Source: Liriodendron chinense (taxonomy: Eukaryota > Streptophyta > Magnoliopsida > Magnoliales > Magnoliaceae). From it: a stretch of DNA of 64,000 nt. Shown piece after piece: positions 9,590 to 19,359 of this stretch. The number at the start of each line of letters is the position of its first letter. The first letter of the stretch is position 1. A model generated the notes under the pieces. The model saw only the letters and a list, made by a program, of their open reading frames with translations, was not told where the DNA came from and ran no database searches. Made by a program: the position numbers and the translations under genes. Location: positions 496,001 to 560,000 of the forward strand of contig ML058466.1 of the NCBI GenBank assembly GCA_003013855.2, in the 5' to 3' direction.

Positions 9590-12061
9590 GACCGCCCCAA
9601 GATGGGGAGGGAAAGAATACAAAAAAGCAAAAGAAAAATTACAACCCCAATAGGGTAACTAGGTCACAAGCGTTCAAATCCTTAAACCCGAATGCCCATT
9701 CAATAACCCAAGATACCGCCTTACAGATAACTTGGTCTTCTGGCTTCGATCTATTTTCGAAACAGTGCTTATTCCTTTCTCCCCATATAGCTTAAAGACA
9801 AGCCATCGCCACCAACCTCCACACCACCTTCCCTTCTTTCTCGACTCCACCCTCATGCCAAGAGGCCAAAAAAAGAAATAGACTTCGACATTACCTAAGA
9901 AAAGTTTAAGGTCTTGAGAAAAGAAAACCCACACCTTCCTCGTAAAGAGGCAATGGAGGAAAGGATGGTCCACTGATTTGGTGTCACTCTTACACGATAT
10001 GCAAATATTCGAAAGCACCAAAGCTTTCTTACAAAAGTTATCCATGGTTAGCACTCAGTTCCGACCTACCAACTACACAAAAGTTGCCACCTTTGGAGGA
10101 GCTCCATACTTCCAGAAATAATAATTGTTAGAGGGGGAGGGATGTTGAAAAGCCTATGAAAAGACCGAACTGAGAATCTTCCCAACTTGTGACCTTTCCA
10201 AACCCACGAATCTTCTGATGACTCATCAAGTGAGACGCTTTCAACCTTTCTTGGAGGCTAATAAATGCCTCCATTTCCTCATTTGAATCCCTCTTCTACA
10301 ACGAGGCATCCAAACCCTCCCTTCTCTAGATCGAGAGAGAACTTGCAACCAAGCTATTTTTATTTGGGGCTAAAAGGGCTAGGCTTGGAAAGGCTTCCTT
10401 AAGCAAACTATCACCAAGCTAATTATCCTCCCAAAAGAAGATACAGGAGTAATCATCCACCGCAAGAGAGACACCTTCTTCGAACTTTGGAGCCATTAAT
10501 AGAATCGGTTTCCAAACCCTGAAGCTTTATACCGCAGGGCCCGATGCCGTACTCAGATGCCAACACCTCCTTCCACTAGCTATTACATTCCGATGCGAAT
10601 TGCTACAACTGCTCTCACAAAAGAGTTTGATTCATATGATCTAACATTCGCAAACCAGCCTCCCATTTTGATAAAGGCTTGCACACTTTCTCCCACCTCA
10701 AAAGATGGAATTTTTTCCTCTCCCTGTTGCCTCTCCAAAGAAAATCACGCCTAAGCTTTTCGAGTTTATCCAGTACCGATTTGGGGTATCTCAAGAGTGA
10801 CATGAAGCATAAAGGCATGTTAGAGAAAGCCGCTTTAATTAAGGTTAAGCGGCTCCCAAAGATAGGTGGCAACTCTTCCGAGACGATAGCTTTCTTTCAA
10901 TTCTTTCTACAATTGGGTCCCAAAGATGCATGGCCGACTTTCCTATGCAAAGCAGAAGACCAAGATAGGAGGTTGGAAAGGATCCCACCTCACACTCGAA
11001 TATCTCTGTGAATCGGCGCACCTCCTTTTCCAACATGTGCACTATAAGCATCTCACACTTTGAAGAATTCACCTTCAAGCTCGAAACCGCTTTAAGGCAA
11101 GTGACGATTTTTCTACAAGTTATCAACCATACATTCGTTCACCTCGTAAAAAAGGATTATATCGCCTAGAGATTGAAGATGAGTTATCAAAGGACCCAGA
11201 TCAACCAAATTAAATCCCTACATTAAGCCCACTTCTTGACCTATTAAAATCATCTTGCTCATAGGCTCGACAACCACCATAAAAAACGAGGGGGATAGGG
11301 GATCGCCCTGACGTAATCCTCTAGTAGCCTTTAAGTAACCTTTAGGGGAACCATTTATTAGAACAAAAAAGGAGGTTGAACTAACACATTCCTGAGTCCA
11401 AGATCTCCATATCCAATCGCAACCAAAACGACCCAACGTGAAATCAAGGAAACCCCAATTGGCGTGATCATAGGCCTTCTCAATATCAAGCTTACACACC
11501 ACCCCCGCTTTGCCTTCTTTAAATTTAGAGTCAATACATTCATGTGCTAGCAATGCCCAATCTAATATATGTCTCTCAGCCACAAAAGCACTTTGATTGT
11601 CTAATATGATAGACGCGAGCACTCCTTGGAATCTAGAGGCGAGGCAAGGCGAGGATCTTTGCGAGAATTTTATATGCACTCCTTAAAGGCTAATTGGCCG
11701 AAAGTCTTTCAAATGTTCGACATCTTTTGTCTTTGGAATGAGTGCAATGAAAGAAAACCCCAATTCCTTGGATAGCCTTTTGCTTTTGAAAAGATTCCTT
11801 AACAAAAGAAACCACATCCACCTTCACCTAGGGCCAAAAGGAAGCCATGCGGCCTCGAGGCCTTATCCCCTCTGAGAGAGGCAAATGCTGCTTGTACTTC
11901 CTCCTCTGACATCAAGCTTTCAGGCGCTATGGCTTGGGCTTCCAACATCCTAAGAAAGTTCAGCTGATCCAATTGTTCCCAATTTTCCTTAGTTAGCAAT
12001 TGCTTGTAAAAATGCACCATAGAGCTACAAATGTGCCTTTGTCAACCACTAGGTTCCCATT
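9590..12061 (-). mobile_element. L1-type LINE copy B, 3' part (RT to 3'UTR)
   Basis: Minus-strand blocks in order: N-terminal RT with SEEEVQAAFASLRGDKA (11799-12020); the RT core with LVAERHILD-like NQSAFVAERHILDWALLAHE, VCKLDIEKAYDHANW and GLRQGDPLSPSFFMVVVE (11218-11679); YLGLLLCIGK (10845-11126); GSRLTLIKAAFSNMPLCFMSL and KLRRDFLWRGN (10615-10872); and a zinc-binding RT domain with ICISCKSDTKSVDHPFLHC (9674-10054). The F-x-D-D segment between the 11.2- and 11.1-kb blocks is too broken for me to read. Frames shift repeatedly. The sequence is cut at 12061 by the gypsy element and resumes with endonuclease and linker at 22979. Confidence 0.8.
11218..11679 (-). pseudogene. L1-B reverse-transcriptase core
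   Basis: The longest open piece of L1-B (153 codons). It contains NQSAFVAERHILD, VCKLDIEKAYDHANWGFLD with the first catalytic Asp, INGSPKGYLKATRGLRQGDPLSP, and VEPMSKMI. These are the conserved palm blocks of non-LTR (L1) reverse transcriptases, which prime on nicked target DNA. There is no in-frame catalytic Y/F-x-D-D box in this segment. It is a decayed piece of ORF2, not an independent gene. Confidence 0.8.
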
Positions 12062-13088
12062 TGTTATAGGCAAAATGGTGGAGATAAGATTTCACGCGGA
12101 AATGCCCATTTCACCCTCGAGATGATCTGATCAAGAGTCGCAGAACGGGTAAGGGTGGAGTACGGCTTCAACTCTCGAGATCGTATGCTCGGGAGTCGAA
12201 GAATGGATAAGAGCGGGACGTCCATTCGACTCTCGAGATTATCTGATCGAGAGTCGAATATTGGATAAGTGCGGGACGTCCATTCGACTCTCGAGCTCAC
12301 CTGATCAGGAGTCATAGATTGAAAAATACGGAGCAGCTATTCGCAAGTCTCGAGTCTTCATAACCGATAGTCAAATACGGCAAAGCTCGATCCGCGAACA
12401 GACCTTCTCACAAGTCGTTGAAAGACGTTACATCTAAAGTATGTACTTGGACTCGCGACCACATTCTAACCTGCGAGTAGCTTTTCTGCGGTAATATCTC
12501 TTAGCTTTCAGTACTAGCACCCGATTCCCGTCGAGCAGCTTCTCCAATCCCTCTGCGACACCAAGCAGGGCTACAACCAGTTCGGTGGTTTCCGTCTTGT
12601 CGGCGTCTCCTTCCTTTTCGGAGGCTATGACTCCAACTACGGGCGTCTCCTTCCTTTTCGGAAGCTATGATTCCAACTACGGCTTCCAGCCGGATTTCAA
12701 GGGATTACCATCAAGGGGCGTGATTGTTGAAATAAGTCATTGGGTTGGATCTGACTAAAAAGATAGGATCTTATCCCACGAAATCAGCGAATTCTCAGTA
12801 TCGTATGCGACATCAACGGGATTTCGACATCTCACGTAACAAATTGGATTGCTTCAGATCTATATAAAGGGGTGGCTCCATTAAGAGCAGGTACGCACAC
12901 ATCATTCAATCTTGGTCCCGTTTTGCTTGGCTTCTCTTCTTACTGTGGCCTAACTTAAGCATCGGAGGGCTAACGGCTGGTCCCCAGCCACCCTTATTTG
13001 TTGTCTTGCTTCAGGTCTGGTGGTGAAAATCCCGGTTGGAGTGAAGGAGAAAAGCTGGAGGATCTCGTTACAAAATCTGACATTAACA
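12062..13088 (+). repeat. Gypsy 5' LTR
   Basis: 1027 bp, TG...CA, with repeated TCTCGAGAT/TGATC-GAGTCG words in U3, a TATA box at 12861-12869, and two 40-bp tandem units (GCGTCTCCTTCCTTTTCGGA, about 12603-12682). Compared with the 3' LTR I see three single-base differences (near 12170, 12485 and 12620). Confidence 0.97.
12861..12869 (+). promoter_or_regulatory. TATA box of gypsy 5' LTR
   Basis: TATATAAAG, about 230 bp before the LTR end. The same word is at 22751-22759 in the 3' LTR. Likely start of the genomic transcript about 30 bp downstream. Confidence 0.8.
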
Positions 13089-13091
13089 GTT

Positions 13092-13109
13092 TGGCGCCGT
13101 CTGTGGGAA
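13092..13109 (+). promoter_or_regulatory. Gypsy primer-binding site
   Basis: TGGCGCCGTCTGTGGGAA starts 3 nt after the LTR end. TGG complements the CCA end of a tRNA, and this word is typical of Tat-type gypsy elements. I did not assign the tRNA. Confidence 0.85.
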
Positions 13110-13162
13110 CGACTTGATCATCGAAATCAATCGTGCTAACCACCGATCAAAATCCTTCAGCG

Positions 13163-13633
13163 ATGCCTCCTAAAAAGGCTGTTCATCCTTCAACTTCAAG
13201 ACAGGCACCACCTCCGCCTGATGAGACGGAATCCGTACCTATCCTTCCACCTGCTCCGACGAATATCCCTCAAGGAGCCCCGAATCTGCCGTCAACAAAC
13301 CCATTATTGGAAGCCTCTGGAAATCAAGATGATGTCCTACGTTTCCTCGGAAACACTCTCCTAACTCTAAACGCCGGAGTCCAAGCGCTGTCAAACCGGC
13401 TTGATCAGCACTTCCCCGAACCGCAAAGACAATCCTCTGAAGGGTTACCACCGCAACCCATACCGGTAGCTTCCAGACACTCTATGGACGAACCACAGGT
13501 CCCGCCACTCGGCGGCCATCCCCCTGTACCATCTCCACATTCCATACATTCCAGTTCGTCTCGACAACCTCAACCGCAAGGCTCCACCGCCGAAACATCT
13601 AGCTATACCCTACCATGGGAAGGAGATCTCTAA
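13163..13633 (+). pseudogene. Gypsy gag, N-terminal part, ended by an in-frame TAA
   Basis: The first ATG of the frame (13163) opens MPPKKAVHPSTSRQ, followed by a Pro/Gln/Ser-rich, low-complexity segment that includes LRFLGNTLLTLNAGVQALS, a short helical stretch. The frame ends at TAA 13631-13633. The next segment (13658) is in the same frame and continues the expected gag reading, so one nonsense codon separates the two parts. The frame is open upstream to GTG 13133, but plant translation would use the ATG. It would encode the variable N-terminus ahead of the capsid domain. Alternatives are a recent nonsense mutation or a leaky stop. I favour mutation, since integrase is split by a stop in the same way. 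Confidence 0.8.
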
Positions 13634-13657
13634 AGAATCCAAGATCGTTTTGATGTT

Positions 13658-15475
13658 ATGGAACAGCGATACCAGGCAAATCGGCCATCTGCCGTCATGG
13701 CGGCAATACACCAATCTGAATCTCCCTTCACCAGCGAGGTCATGGAAGCCCCATTACCCAGAAAGTATCGAGCGCCTGTTATCGCTCCGTACACAGGAAT
13801 TGGCGACCCTCTGGAACATCTGGAAACATATAGGTCCCTCATGGAGTTGGAGGGACATGGTTCAGAAATCATGTGTAGGGCCTTTCCCCTAACATTGAAG
13901 GATGCAGCTCGTACGTGGTTCCGGGGGTTAAAGCCCCGTTCCATCAGTTCCTTTTCCCACTTATCAGAGATATTCCTTTCTCAATTCATGGGGAGTATTC
14001 GCATTAAGAAGCCAGCCTCCCATCTAATGAATTTGAAACAGCAGCATGGGGAGACAATAAAGGAGTTCACAGTACGATTCACTGCCGAAGCCGTTCAAAC
14101 TGAGGGATACACCGAAGAAAAGGGTCTTACAGCCCTCATTGCCGGGATAACGAGCGAGAAATTCAGGTTTGCCTTAGATAAAAGCCCACCGAAAACTATG
14201 GCAGAATTTCAAGCCAAAGCTCAGAAATATATCAATGCAGAAGAAGTCGCATTGACACGCCATGGAGTACAGAGCAAGAAGCGCAAGCCAGAAGGAGCCT
14301 CTTCTACGGATAAGAAATACCGTCATGACCAGCGCGATCGTTCTCCCAAGAGGCCTTACTCTGGTAAATATCATAATTACACTCCTCTCAATCAGTCTCC
14401 TGAAAAGGTTCTAATGGAGATTAAACACAAGCCATATGTGAAGTGGCCTGCAAAGATCAAATCCGATCCCGAGAAGAGGGACAAGAGCAAGTTCTGTTAC
14501 TTTCACAAAGATCACGGGCATAGGACCCAGGACTGCATCTCTTTACGAGACCATATCGAAGCCCTTATTCGAAAAGGCCATCTCCAGGATTATGTTGCTC
14601 GTAAAAATCGATCACCAGAAAGGGCGAAGACCTCATCTCGCCAAAAGGAACCGCCTCATCATCAAACCGACCAGGAGGACGCCGAGCCCACGGGAGAAAT
14701 TCGCACTATCGTCGGGGGACCAGCTTGTGGGGGTGACTCTCAAGCTTCAAGAAAAGCATACGCTCGGAAGGCGTCCAAAGAACCCCAGCAAATCTATTGG
14801 CTGGAACAGACGTCCAGCTCCTCAAAAGCAAGCCATCTTCCAATTTCTTTCACCCTCGAAGATGCAGCGGGAATCCACTTCCCTCATGAAGATTCTATCG
14901 TGGTCACATTGAAGGTATCAAATTATCTGACTCATCGGATTATGGTGGATACAGGTAGCTCAGCCGACATTCTGTATCTAGAGGCTTTCAACAAAATGGC
15001 ACTATCCAGAAGCCTCCTCAAGCCAGTATCGACCCCCCTCGTCGGCTTTGGAGGAGAGGTAGTAACACCCGAAGGAAGCATCGATCTCCCAGTTACTTTT
15101 GGAGAGAGTCCAGCGAAGACCACCGTCTTCGTAAACTTCCTCGTCGTGGATCGAAAATCAGCATATAACGCCATTTTGGGGCGGCCGTCTCTGACTAAGG
15201 TTGGAGCGGCCTTGCACCCTTCATATCTGTGTGTTAAATTTCCGACCCCAAATGGCATCGGGGTCGTGCGAGGAAGTCAGCAGGAGGCACGGTCCTGTTA
15301 CCAGATAGCCCTCCAAGATCGAAAGAAGGCTCAAGCGACACCTGTCATGGAAATAGTTCAAGGTTCATCCGACGTTCCCGCCACCCGCGTTGGATCCAAG
15401 AGAAAATGCTCTGAAATCAGGAACTCCAGGGGAGGAAACAGTGGCGATCCACCTAACCGAAGACGACCCATCTAA
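13658..15475 (+). CDS. gag-pro: Gypsy Gag (capsid, zinc knuckle) and aspartic protease
   Basis: 605 codons. Residues about 35-200 are a retrotransposon gag domain (YTGIGDPLEHLE, KDAARTWFRGL, HGETIKEFTVRF), which builds the particle. Residues about 278-296 (CYFHKDHGHRTQDC) form a Tat-type zinc knuckle for RNA binding. A basic Lys/Arg linker leads to the protease at about 427-440 (IMVDTGSSADIL), where the catalytic D-T-G is intact, followed by FLVVDRKSAYNAILGRP. The ATG at 13658 is only the first Met after the TAA at 13631; the true start lies in the preceding gag part. The frame ends at 15475, overlapping the pol frame by 86 nt in another phase. Either a frameshift mutation lies near 15385 or a shift is programmed. 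No obvious slippery heptamer was seen. Confidence 0.9.
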   Translation: MEQRYQANRPSAVMAAIHQSESPFTSEVMEAPLPRKYRAPVIAPYTGIGDPLEHLETYRSLMELEGHGSEIMCRAFPLTLKDAARTWFRGLKPRSISSFSHLSEIFLSQFMGSIRIKKPASHLMNLKQQHGETIKEFTVRFTAEAVQTEGYTEEKGLTALIAGITSEKFRFALDKSPPKTMAEFQAKAQKYINAEEVALTRHGVQSKKRKPEGASSTDKKYRHDQRDRSPKRPYSGKYHNYTPLNQSPEKVLMEIKHKPYVKWPAKIKSDPEKRDKSKFCYFHKDHGHRTQDCISLRDHIEALIRKGHLQDYVARKNRSPERAKTSSRQKEPPHHQTDQEDAEPTGEIRTIVGGPACGGDSQASRKAYARKASKEPQQIYWLEQTSSSSKASHLPISFTLEDAAGIHFPHEDSIVVTLKVSNYLTHRIMVDTGSSADILYLEAFNKMALSRSLLKPVSTPLVGFGGEVVTPEGSIDLPVTFGESPAKTTVFVNFLVVDRKSAYNAILGRPSLTKVGAALHPSYLCVKFPTPNGIGVVRGSQQEARSCYQIALQDRKKAQATPVMEIVQGSSDVPATRVGSKRKCSEIRNSRGGNSGDPPNRRRPI

Positions 15476-17423
15476 GATCGTGTGCATTGGGTCCTCCTTG
15501 ACCACTGTCCATCGTCAAAATTTGATCCGTTTCCTCACCGAATACAAGGATGTGTTTGCTTGGTCTCATAAAGATATGCCAGGCATCGATCCTGATGTCA
15601 TTGCACATCGTCTCAACATTGACCCGAAGCATAAACCCGTACATCAGCGTCGACGTGCCTTTACTGCAGAAAGACAAATGGCAATCAAAACAGAAGTTGA
15701 AAAGCTTCTCGCGGCTAATTTCATAAAGGAAGTTGACTACCCAGAGTGGGTCGCAAACGTAGTTCTCGTCCGGAAAACTAATGGCAAATGGAGGATGTGC
15801 GTCGACTATTCAGACTTAAACAAAGCATGCCCCAAAGATAGCTTTCCGACACCGCGGATCGACCAGTTGGTCGACTCAACAGCTGGACATGCTCTCCTCA
15901 GCTTTATGGATGCTTATTCTGGTTACAACCAGATTGTGATGCATCCACCTGATAGCCAGCATACTGCCTTCATCACAGATCGAGGACTATATTGCTACCA
16001 GGTAATGCCGTTCGGTCTTAAAAATGCAGGGGCCACTTATCAACGTCTTGTCAACAAAATGTTCGCTGCTCAAATCGGTAGGAATATGGAAGTGTATGTC
16101 GACGATATGCTCGTGAAAAGCATCGTTGAAGATAACCACATTTCAGATCTTCGAGAAGCCTTTGATCTGATGAGGAAGTATCAAATGAAGTTAAATCCAG
16201 AAAAATGCGCGTTTGGAGTGTCTGCAGGAAAATTTCTTGGGTTCATGGTTGGTCAGCGTGGAATTGAGGCAAATCCTGAAAAGATTAAAGCATTAATAGA
16301 GATGAAATCCCCTGTTACTCTGAAAGACGTTCAGCGTCTAGCAGGTCGCATCGCATCATTGAACAGGTTCATCTCGCGAGCATCTGACAAGTGTTTGCCC
16401 TTCTTCAAACTCCTTCGTGCAACGGCCAAGTCTGATTGGAAGTGGACACCTCAGTGTGAAGAAGCTTTTCAACAATTGAAGCAATACATGAGCGCTCCCC
16501 CCATTTTATCTAAGCCTGTAGCACATGAGCAACTCATTCTTTATTTATCTGTGTCTCCCACGGCCGTTAGCGCCGCTTTAATAAGAGAAGATTCCGGGGT
16601 GCAAAGGCCCGTTTATTATGTCAGTAGAGCAATGGTCGATGCAGAAACTAGGTATTCTGATATGGAGAAACTGGCCCTAGCCTTAGTCACTGCGGCTCGA
16701 AAACTGCGACCATACTTTCAAGCCCATGCTATTTTAGTACCAACAAATCATCCGCTACGCCAAGTCCTTCAAAAACCTGAGGCTTCAGGACGCTTGACTA
16801 AATGGGCGGTCGAGATCAGTGAGCATGATATCTCATTCTGTCCTAGGACAGCAGTCAAGGGCCAGGCCGTGGCTGACTTCATCGCTGAATTTATGTATTC
16901 TTCTGAAGATAATGTCATGACCAGTGACCAGCCTCCTTGGTCTCTCTTCGTGGACGGGTCGTCGCGGGCCACTGGTAGTGGAGCGGGCCTGATTTTAGTG
17001 GCTCCCGACGGGTCGCATTTTCAATATGCTCTGCGTTTCGAATCACGCATCTCCAATAATGAAGTAGAATATGAGGCCCTGATTGTTGGCCTCGAGCTAG
17101 CCGTTGTCCTCGCAGTCCAGAATTTGATAATTCATAGCGACTCCCAGCTCATTGTCAACCAAGTTCTTGGCGAATTCGAAACCAAAGAAGAAAGAATGGC
17201 CTTATACAAGTCTCGTGTCCTCATCCTGCTCGCCAAACTGAAGACTTATAAAATATTTCATATCCCTCGCGAGCAGAACCAACTTGCCGATTCCGTGGCA
17301 AAACTCGCTTCTGCACCGGAATCGGAGCTATCACATTCGATCCCCATCGAGCACCGTCAGCATTTGAGTATCGACCAAGTGATTCTCGAGAAAGTTATAT
17401 CGGTACAATCGTCTCCATGCTAG
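15390..17423 (+). CDS. pol: Gypsy reverse transcriptase and RNase H
   Basis: 677 codons, open from TTG 15390. No ATG start is expected because this should be read as polyprotein after protease. The RT domain spans about residues 95-275: YPEWVANVVLVRKTNGKWRMCVDY, then the catalytic YVDD at about 236-239 (DNA near 16096) and CAFGVSAGKFLGFMV. A connection domain follows (RLAGRIASLNRFI). RNase H lies at about 520-660 with LFVDGSS, NNEVEYEAL, HSDSQLIVNQV and QNQLADSVAKLA, so all four acidic positions appear present. It stops at TAG 17421-17423, directly followed by ATG in the same frame where integrase continues. A TGG-to-TAG change is likely. It copies RNA into DNA in the particle. Confidence 0.95.
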   Translation: MDPRENALKSGTPGEETVAIHLTEDDPSKIVCIGSSLTTVHRQNLIRFLTEYKDVFAWSHKDMPGIDPDVIAHRLNIDPKHKPVHQRRRAFTAERQMAIKTEVEKLLAANFIKEVDYPEWVANVVLVRKTNGKWRMCVDYSDLNKACPKDSFPTPRIDQLVDSTAGHALLSFMDAYSGYNQIVMHPPDSQHTAFITDRGLYCYQVMPFGLKNAGATYQRLVNKMFAAQIGRNMEVYVDDMLVKSIVEDNHISDLREAFDLMRKYQMKLNPEKCAFGVSAGKFLGFMVGQRGIEANPEKIKALIEMKSPVTLKDVQRLAGRIASLNRFISRASDKCLPFFKLLRATAKSDWKWTPQCEEAFQQLKQYMSAPPILSKPVAHEQLILYLSVSPTAVSAALIREDSGVQRPVYYVSRAMVDAETRYSDMEKLALALVTAARKLRPYFQAHAILVPTNHPLRQVLQKPEASGRLTKWAVEISEHDISFCPRTAVKGQAVADFIAEFMYSSEDNVMTSDQPPWSLFVDGSSRATGSGAGLILVAPDGSHFQYALRFESRISNNEVEYEALIVGLELAVVLAVQNLIIHSDSQLIVNQVLGEFETKEERMALYKSRVLILLAKLKTYKIFHIPREQNQLADSVAKLASAPESELSHSIPIEHRQHLSIDQVILEKVISVQSSPC

Positions 17424-18644
17424 ATGGATCCTATCATCATTTATCTTAGAGATGGGTACCTACCAGAAGACAAGAAAGCTGCAAGACAAATTCGGCTTCG
17501 AGCTGCCAGGTACACCTTACAAGATGGAATCTTGTTGCGAAAAAGCTTCTCCTTGCCTTATTTAAGGTGTCTTCGTCCAGAAGAAGCACATCGTGTTCTA
17601 GATGAAGTACACCAGGGGGCATGTGGTAATCATCCCAGGGGGCGATCTCTAGCATATAAAGCGATGAGGCAAGGATATTATTGGCCTACTATGAAAGCAG
17701 ACGCCATCGAATTTTCTAAAAAATGCGACAAGTGTCAACGATATCAACCTATACCTCGTGTACCGTCTGAGCGGATGACCCCAGTCGACAGCCCTTGGCC
17801 TTTTGCTCAGTGGGGGATCGATATCATCGGGCCCTTACCTATGGGAAAGGGACAGAATAGGTTCGCGATCGTGGCGGTTGATTATTTCACCAAATGGGCC
17901 GAAGTAGAACCATTAGCCAAAATTACTGAAAAACAAACTACTAAGTTTATGTGGAGAAATATCATATGTCGCTTCGGACTTCCTCATACTATAATTACCG
18001 ATAACGGAACGCAGTTCGACAACGCAGCCTTTGATGAATTTTGCGACAAATGGAAGATACGTAATCTCCGCACTTCTCCATATCATCCCCAGGCGAATGG
18101 GCAGGTCGAGGCAGTGAATAAAATCATAAAGCATCATTTAAAGACCAAGCTAGGTGAATGTAAAGGGGTGTGGCCAGAACTTCTACCAGAGGTGTTATGG
18201 GCCTATAGAACCACGGCTTGTACATCAACAGGTGAAACTCCTTTCTCTTTAGCATTTGGTGTTGATGCAGTGGTACCGGTGGAAATTCAAGTGCCCTCAT
18301 ATCGGATCGAGCAGTATGATCCCGCAAGCAATCAGGAAAACCTCCGACTTCATCTCGATCTCTTGGAAGAACGAAGAAATGCTTCCCAAGTACGAGTGGC
18401 AGCATATCAACAACGTATTGCTCGTTATCGGAATGCGAAGGTTAGACCTAGATCCTTCCAGCCCGGAGATTTGGTCCTAAGGCAAAATCTTGGAGTTCCT
18501 GCTCGTTCATTGGATCCGAATTGGGAAGGCCCGTATCGGGTTATTAGGGTTGTGAGACCCGGTACTTATTATCTTGAAGACATGCAAGGGAAGCCTGTAC
18601 GTCGCCCTTGGCACGTGGAGCATTTGCTACGATACTACCCCTAG
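17424..18644 (+). CDS. int: Gypsy integrase
   Basis: 406 codons in the same frame as RT/RNase H, beginning at the ATG right after the stop. The zinc-binding HHCC region is at about residues 62-110 (VHQGACGNHPRG, CDKCQRY). The catalytic core has D at about 133 (QWGIDIIGP), D at about 192 (TDNGTQF) and E at about 228 (ANGQVEA), a DD35E spacing. The C-terminal part ends with NWEGPYRVIRV and RRPWHVEHLLRYY, the GPY/F-type module; no chromodomain is visible, as in Tat/Athila lineages. It inserts the cDNA into chromosomes. The domain itself looks intact. Only the upstream stop would prevent its production as part of Pol. Confidence 0.95.
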   Translation: MDPIIIYLRDGYLPEDKKAARQIRLRAARYTLQDGILLRKSFSLPYLRCLRPEEAHRVLDEVHQGACGNHPRGRSLAYKAMRQGYYWPTMKADAIEFSKKCDKCQRYQPIPRVPSERMTPVDSPWPFAQWGIDIIGPLPMGKGQNRFAIVAVDYFTKWAEVEPLAKITEKQTTKFMWRNIICRFGLPHTIITDNGTQFDNAAFDEFCDKWKIRNLRTSPYHPQANGQVEAVNKIIKHHLKTKLGECKGVWPELLPEVLWAYRTTACTSTGETPFSLAFGVDAVVPVEIQVPSYRIEQYDPASNQENLRLHLDLLEERRNASQVRVAAYQQRIARYRNAKVRPRSFQPGDLVLRQNLGVPARSLDPNWEGPYRVIRVVRPGTYYLEDMQGKPVRRPWHVEHLLRYYP

Positions 18645-18701
18645 ATTCGATGTAGTTTTGTTACAACGTTTTATGAATAAAGTGAAAGATATCTTTTGGC
18701 C

Positions 18702-18900
18702 GCTACTCCATTTATATGGACCTGAATAGCCCTGAAGAGTGCTTACACATCCTCTTGGCCAATTGCCTACCTTTGGTAGGACTGAAATTGTTACTAGTTG
18801 GTCGCTTTTCCATTTACATGGACCTGAATAGCCCCGAAGAGAATGGATACCATCTCTTGACCAACCTTCTGCCCTTGGTAGAATCAAAATCTCAATCGAT
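18702..18900. repeat. Gypsy 3' region: 102-bp tandem duplication
   Basis: CATTTA-ATGGACCTGAATAGCCC-GAAGAG occurs from about 18702 and again from 18803, followed in both by a CTCTTG-CCAA...CCTTGGTAG block. Period 102 bp, two units, diverged. Non-coding. Confidence 0.75.
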
Positions 18901-19012
18901 AGATCAGTCTATCTCAACGCGGACACGGTCTCACGACCCCCGGATTGAGTCTAATTCATTTTTTCATGAGTTAGTTACTCGCGATTGGTGAGAGGAGGGA
19001 TCGCACTCCGGA

Positions 19013-19200
19013 ATGCGAGCACCGCAGCTCGTGCTCAAATTAGGGGGTCGGAGTCATATACCCTAATCGCGAGCACCGTAGCTCGGGCTCGAATCGCAGT
19101 CGTACAACTTAATTGCGAGCACCACAGCTCGCGCTCGAATATGTGGTCATACACCCTAAATGCGAGCAGCGCAGCTCATACTCGAATTAAAGGGTCACAT
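19013..19200. repeat. Gypsy 3' region: four tandem GCGAGC...GCTCG units
   Basis: GCGAGCACCGCAGCTCG-like words start at 19015, 19069, 19115 and 19162 (spacing 54, 46, 47). Each contains a short dyad (GAGC...GCTC). Located just past the 3' end of the antisense gene. Confidence 0.8.
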
Positions 19201-19359
19201 CTCTGATGAATCCATTCGAGATCAACATAAAGCAAAAAATGAAAGATGAAGAGAGAACAGCAACAAAACAGTAACACTTCCAAAAATATCTTTTCATTGA
19301 TAATTAGATGATTACAGATACATGATCGCAGATACAAGAGAGAAGAAAATAAAAGGAAA

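Noticed and set aside
15380..15480. Programmed frameshift signal between gypsy protease and RT
   Set aside because: No slippery heptamer or obvious downstream structure was seen; an indel is simpler.
18627..19206. ORFs in the gypsy 3' region
   Set aside because: They track tandem repeats; no domain, and the region is non-coding in layout.
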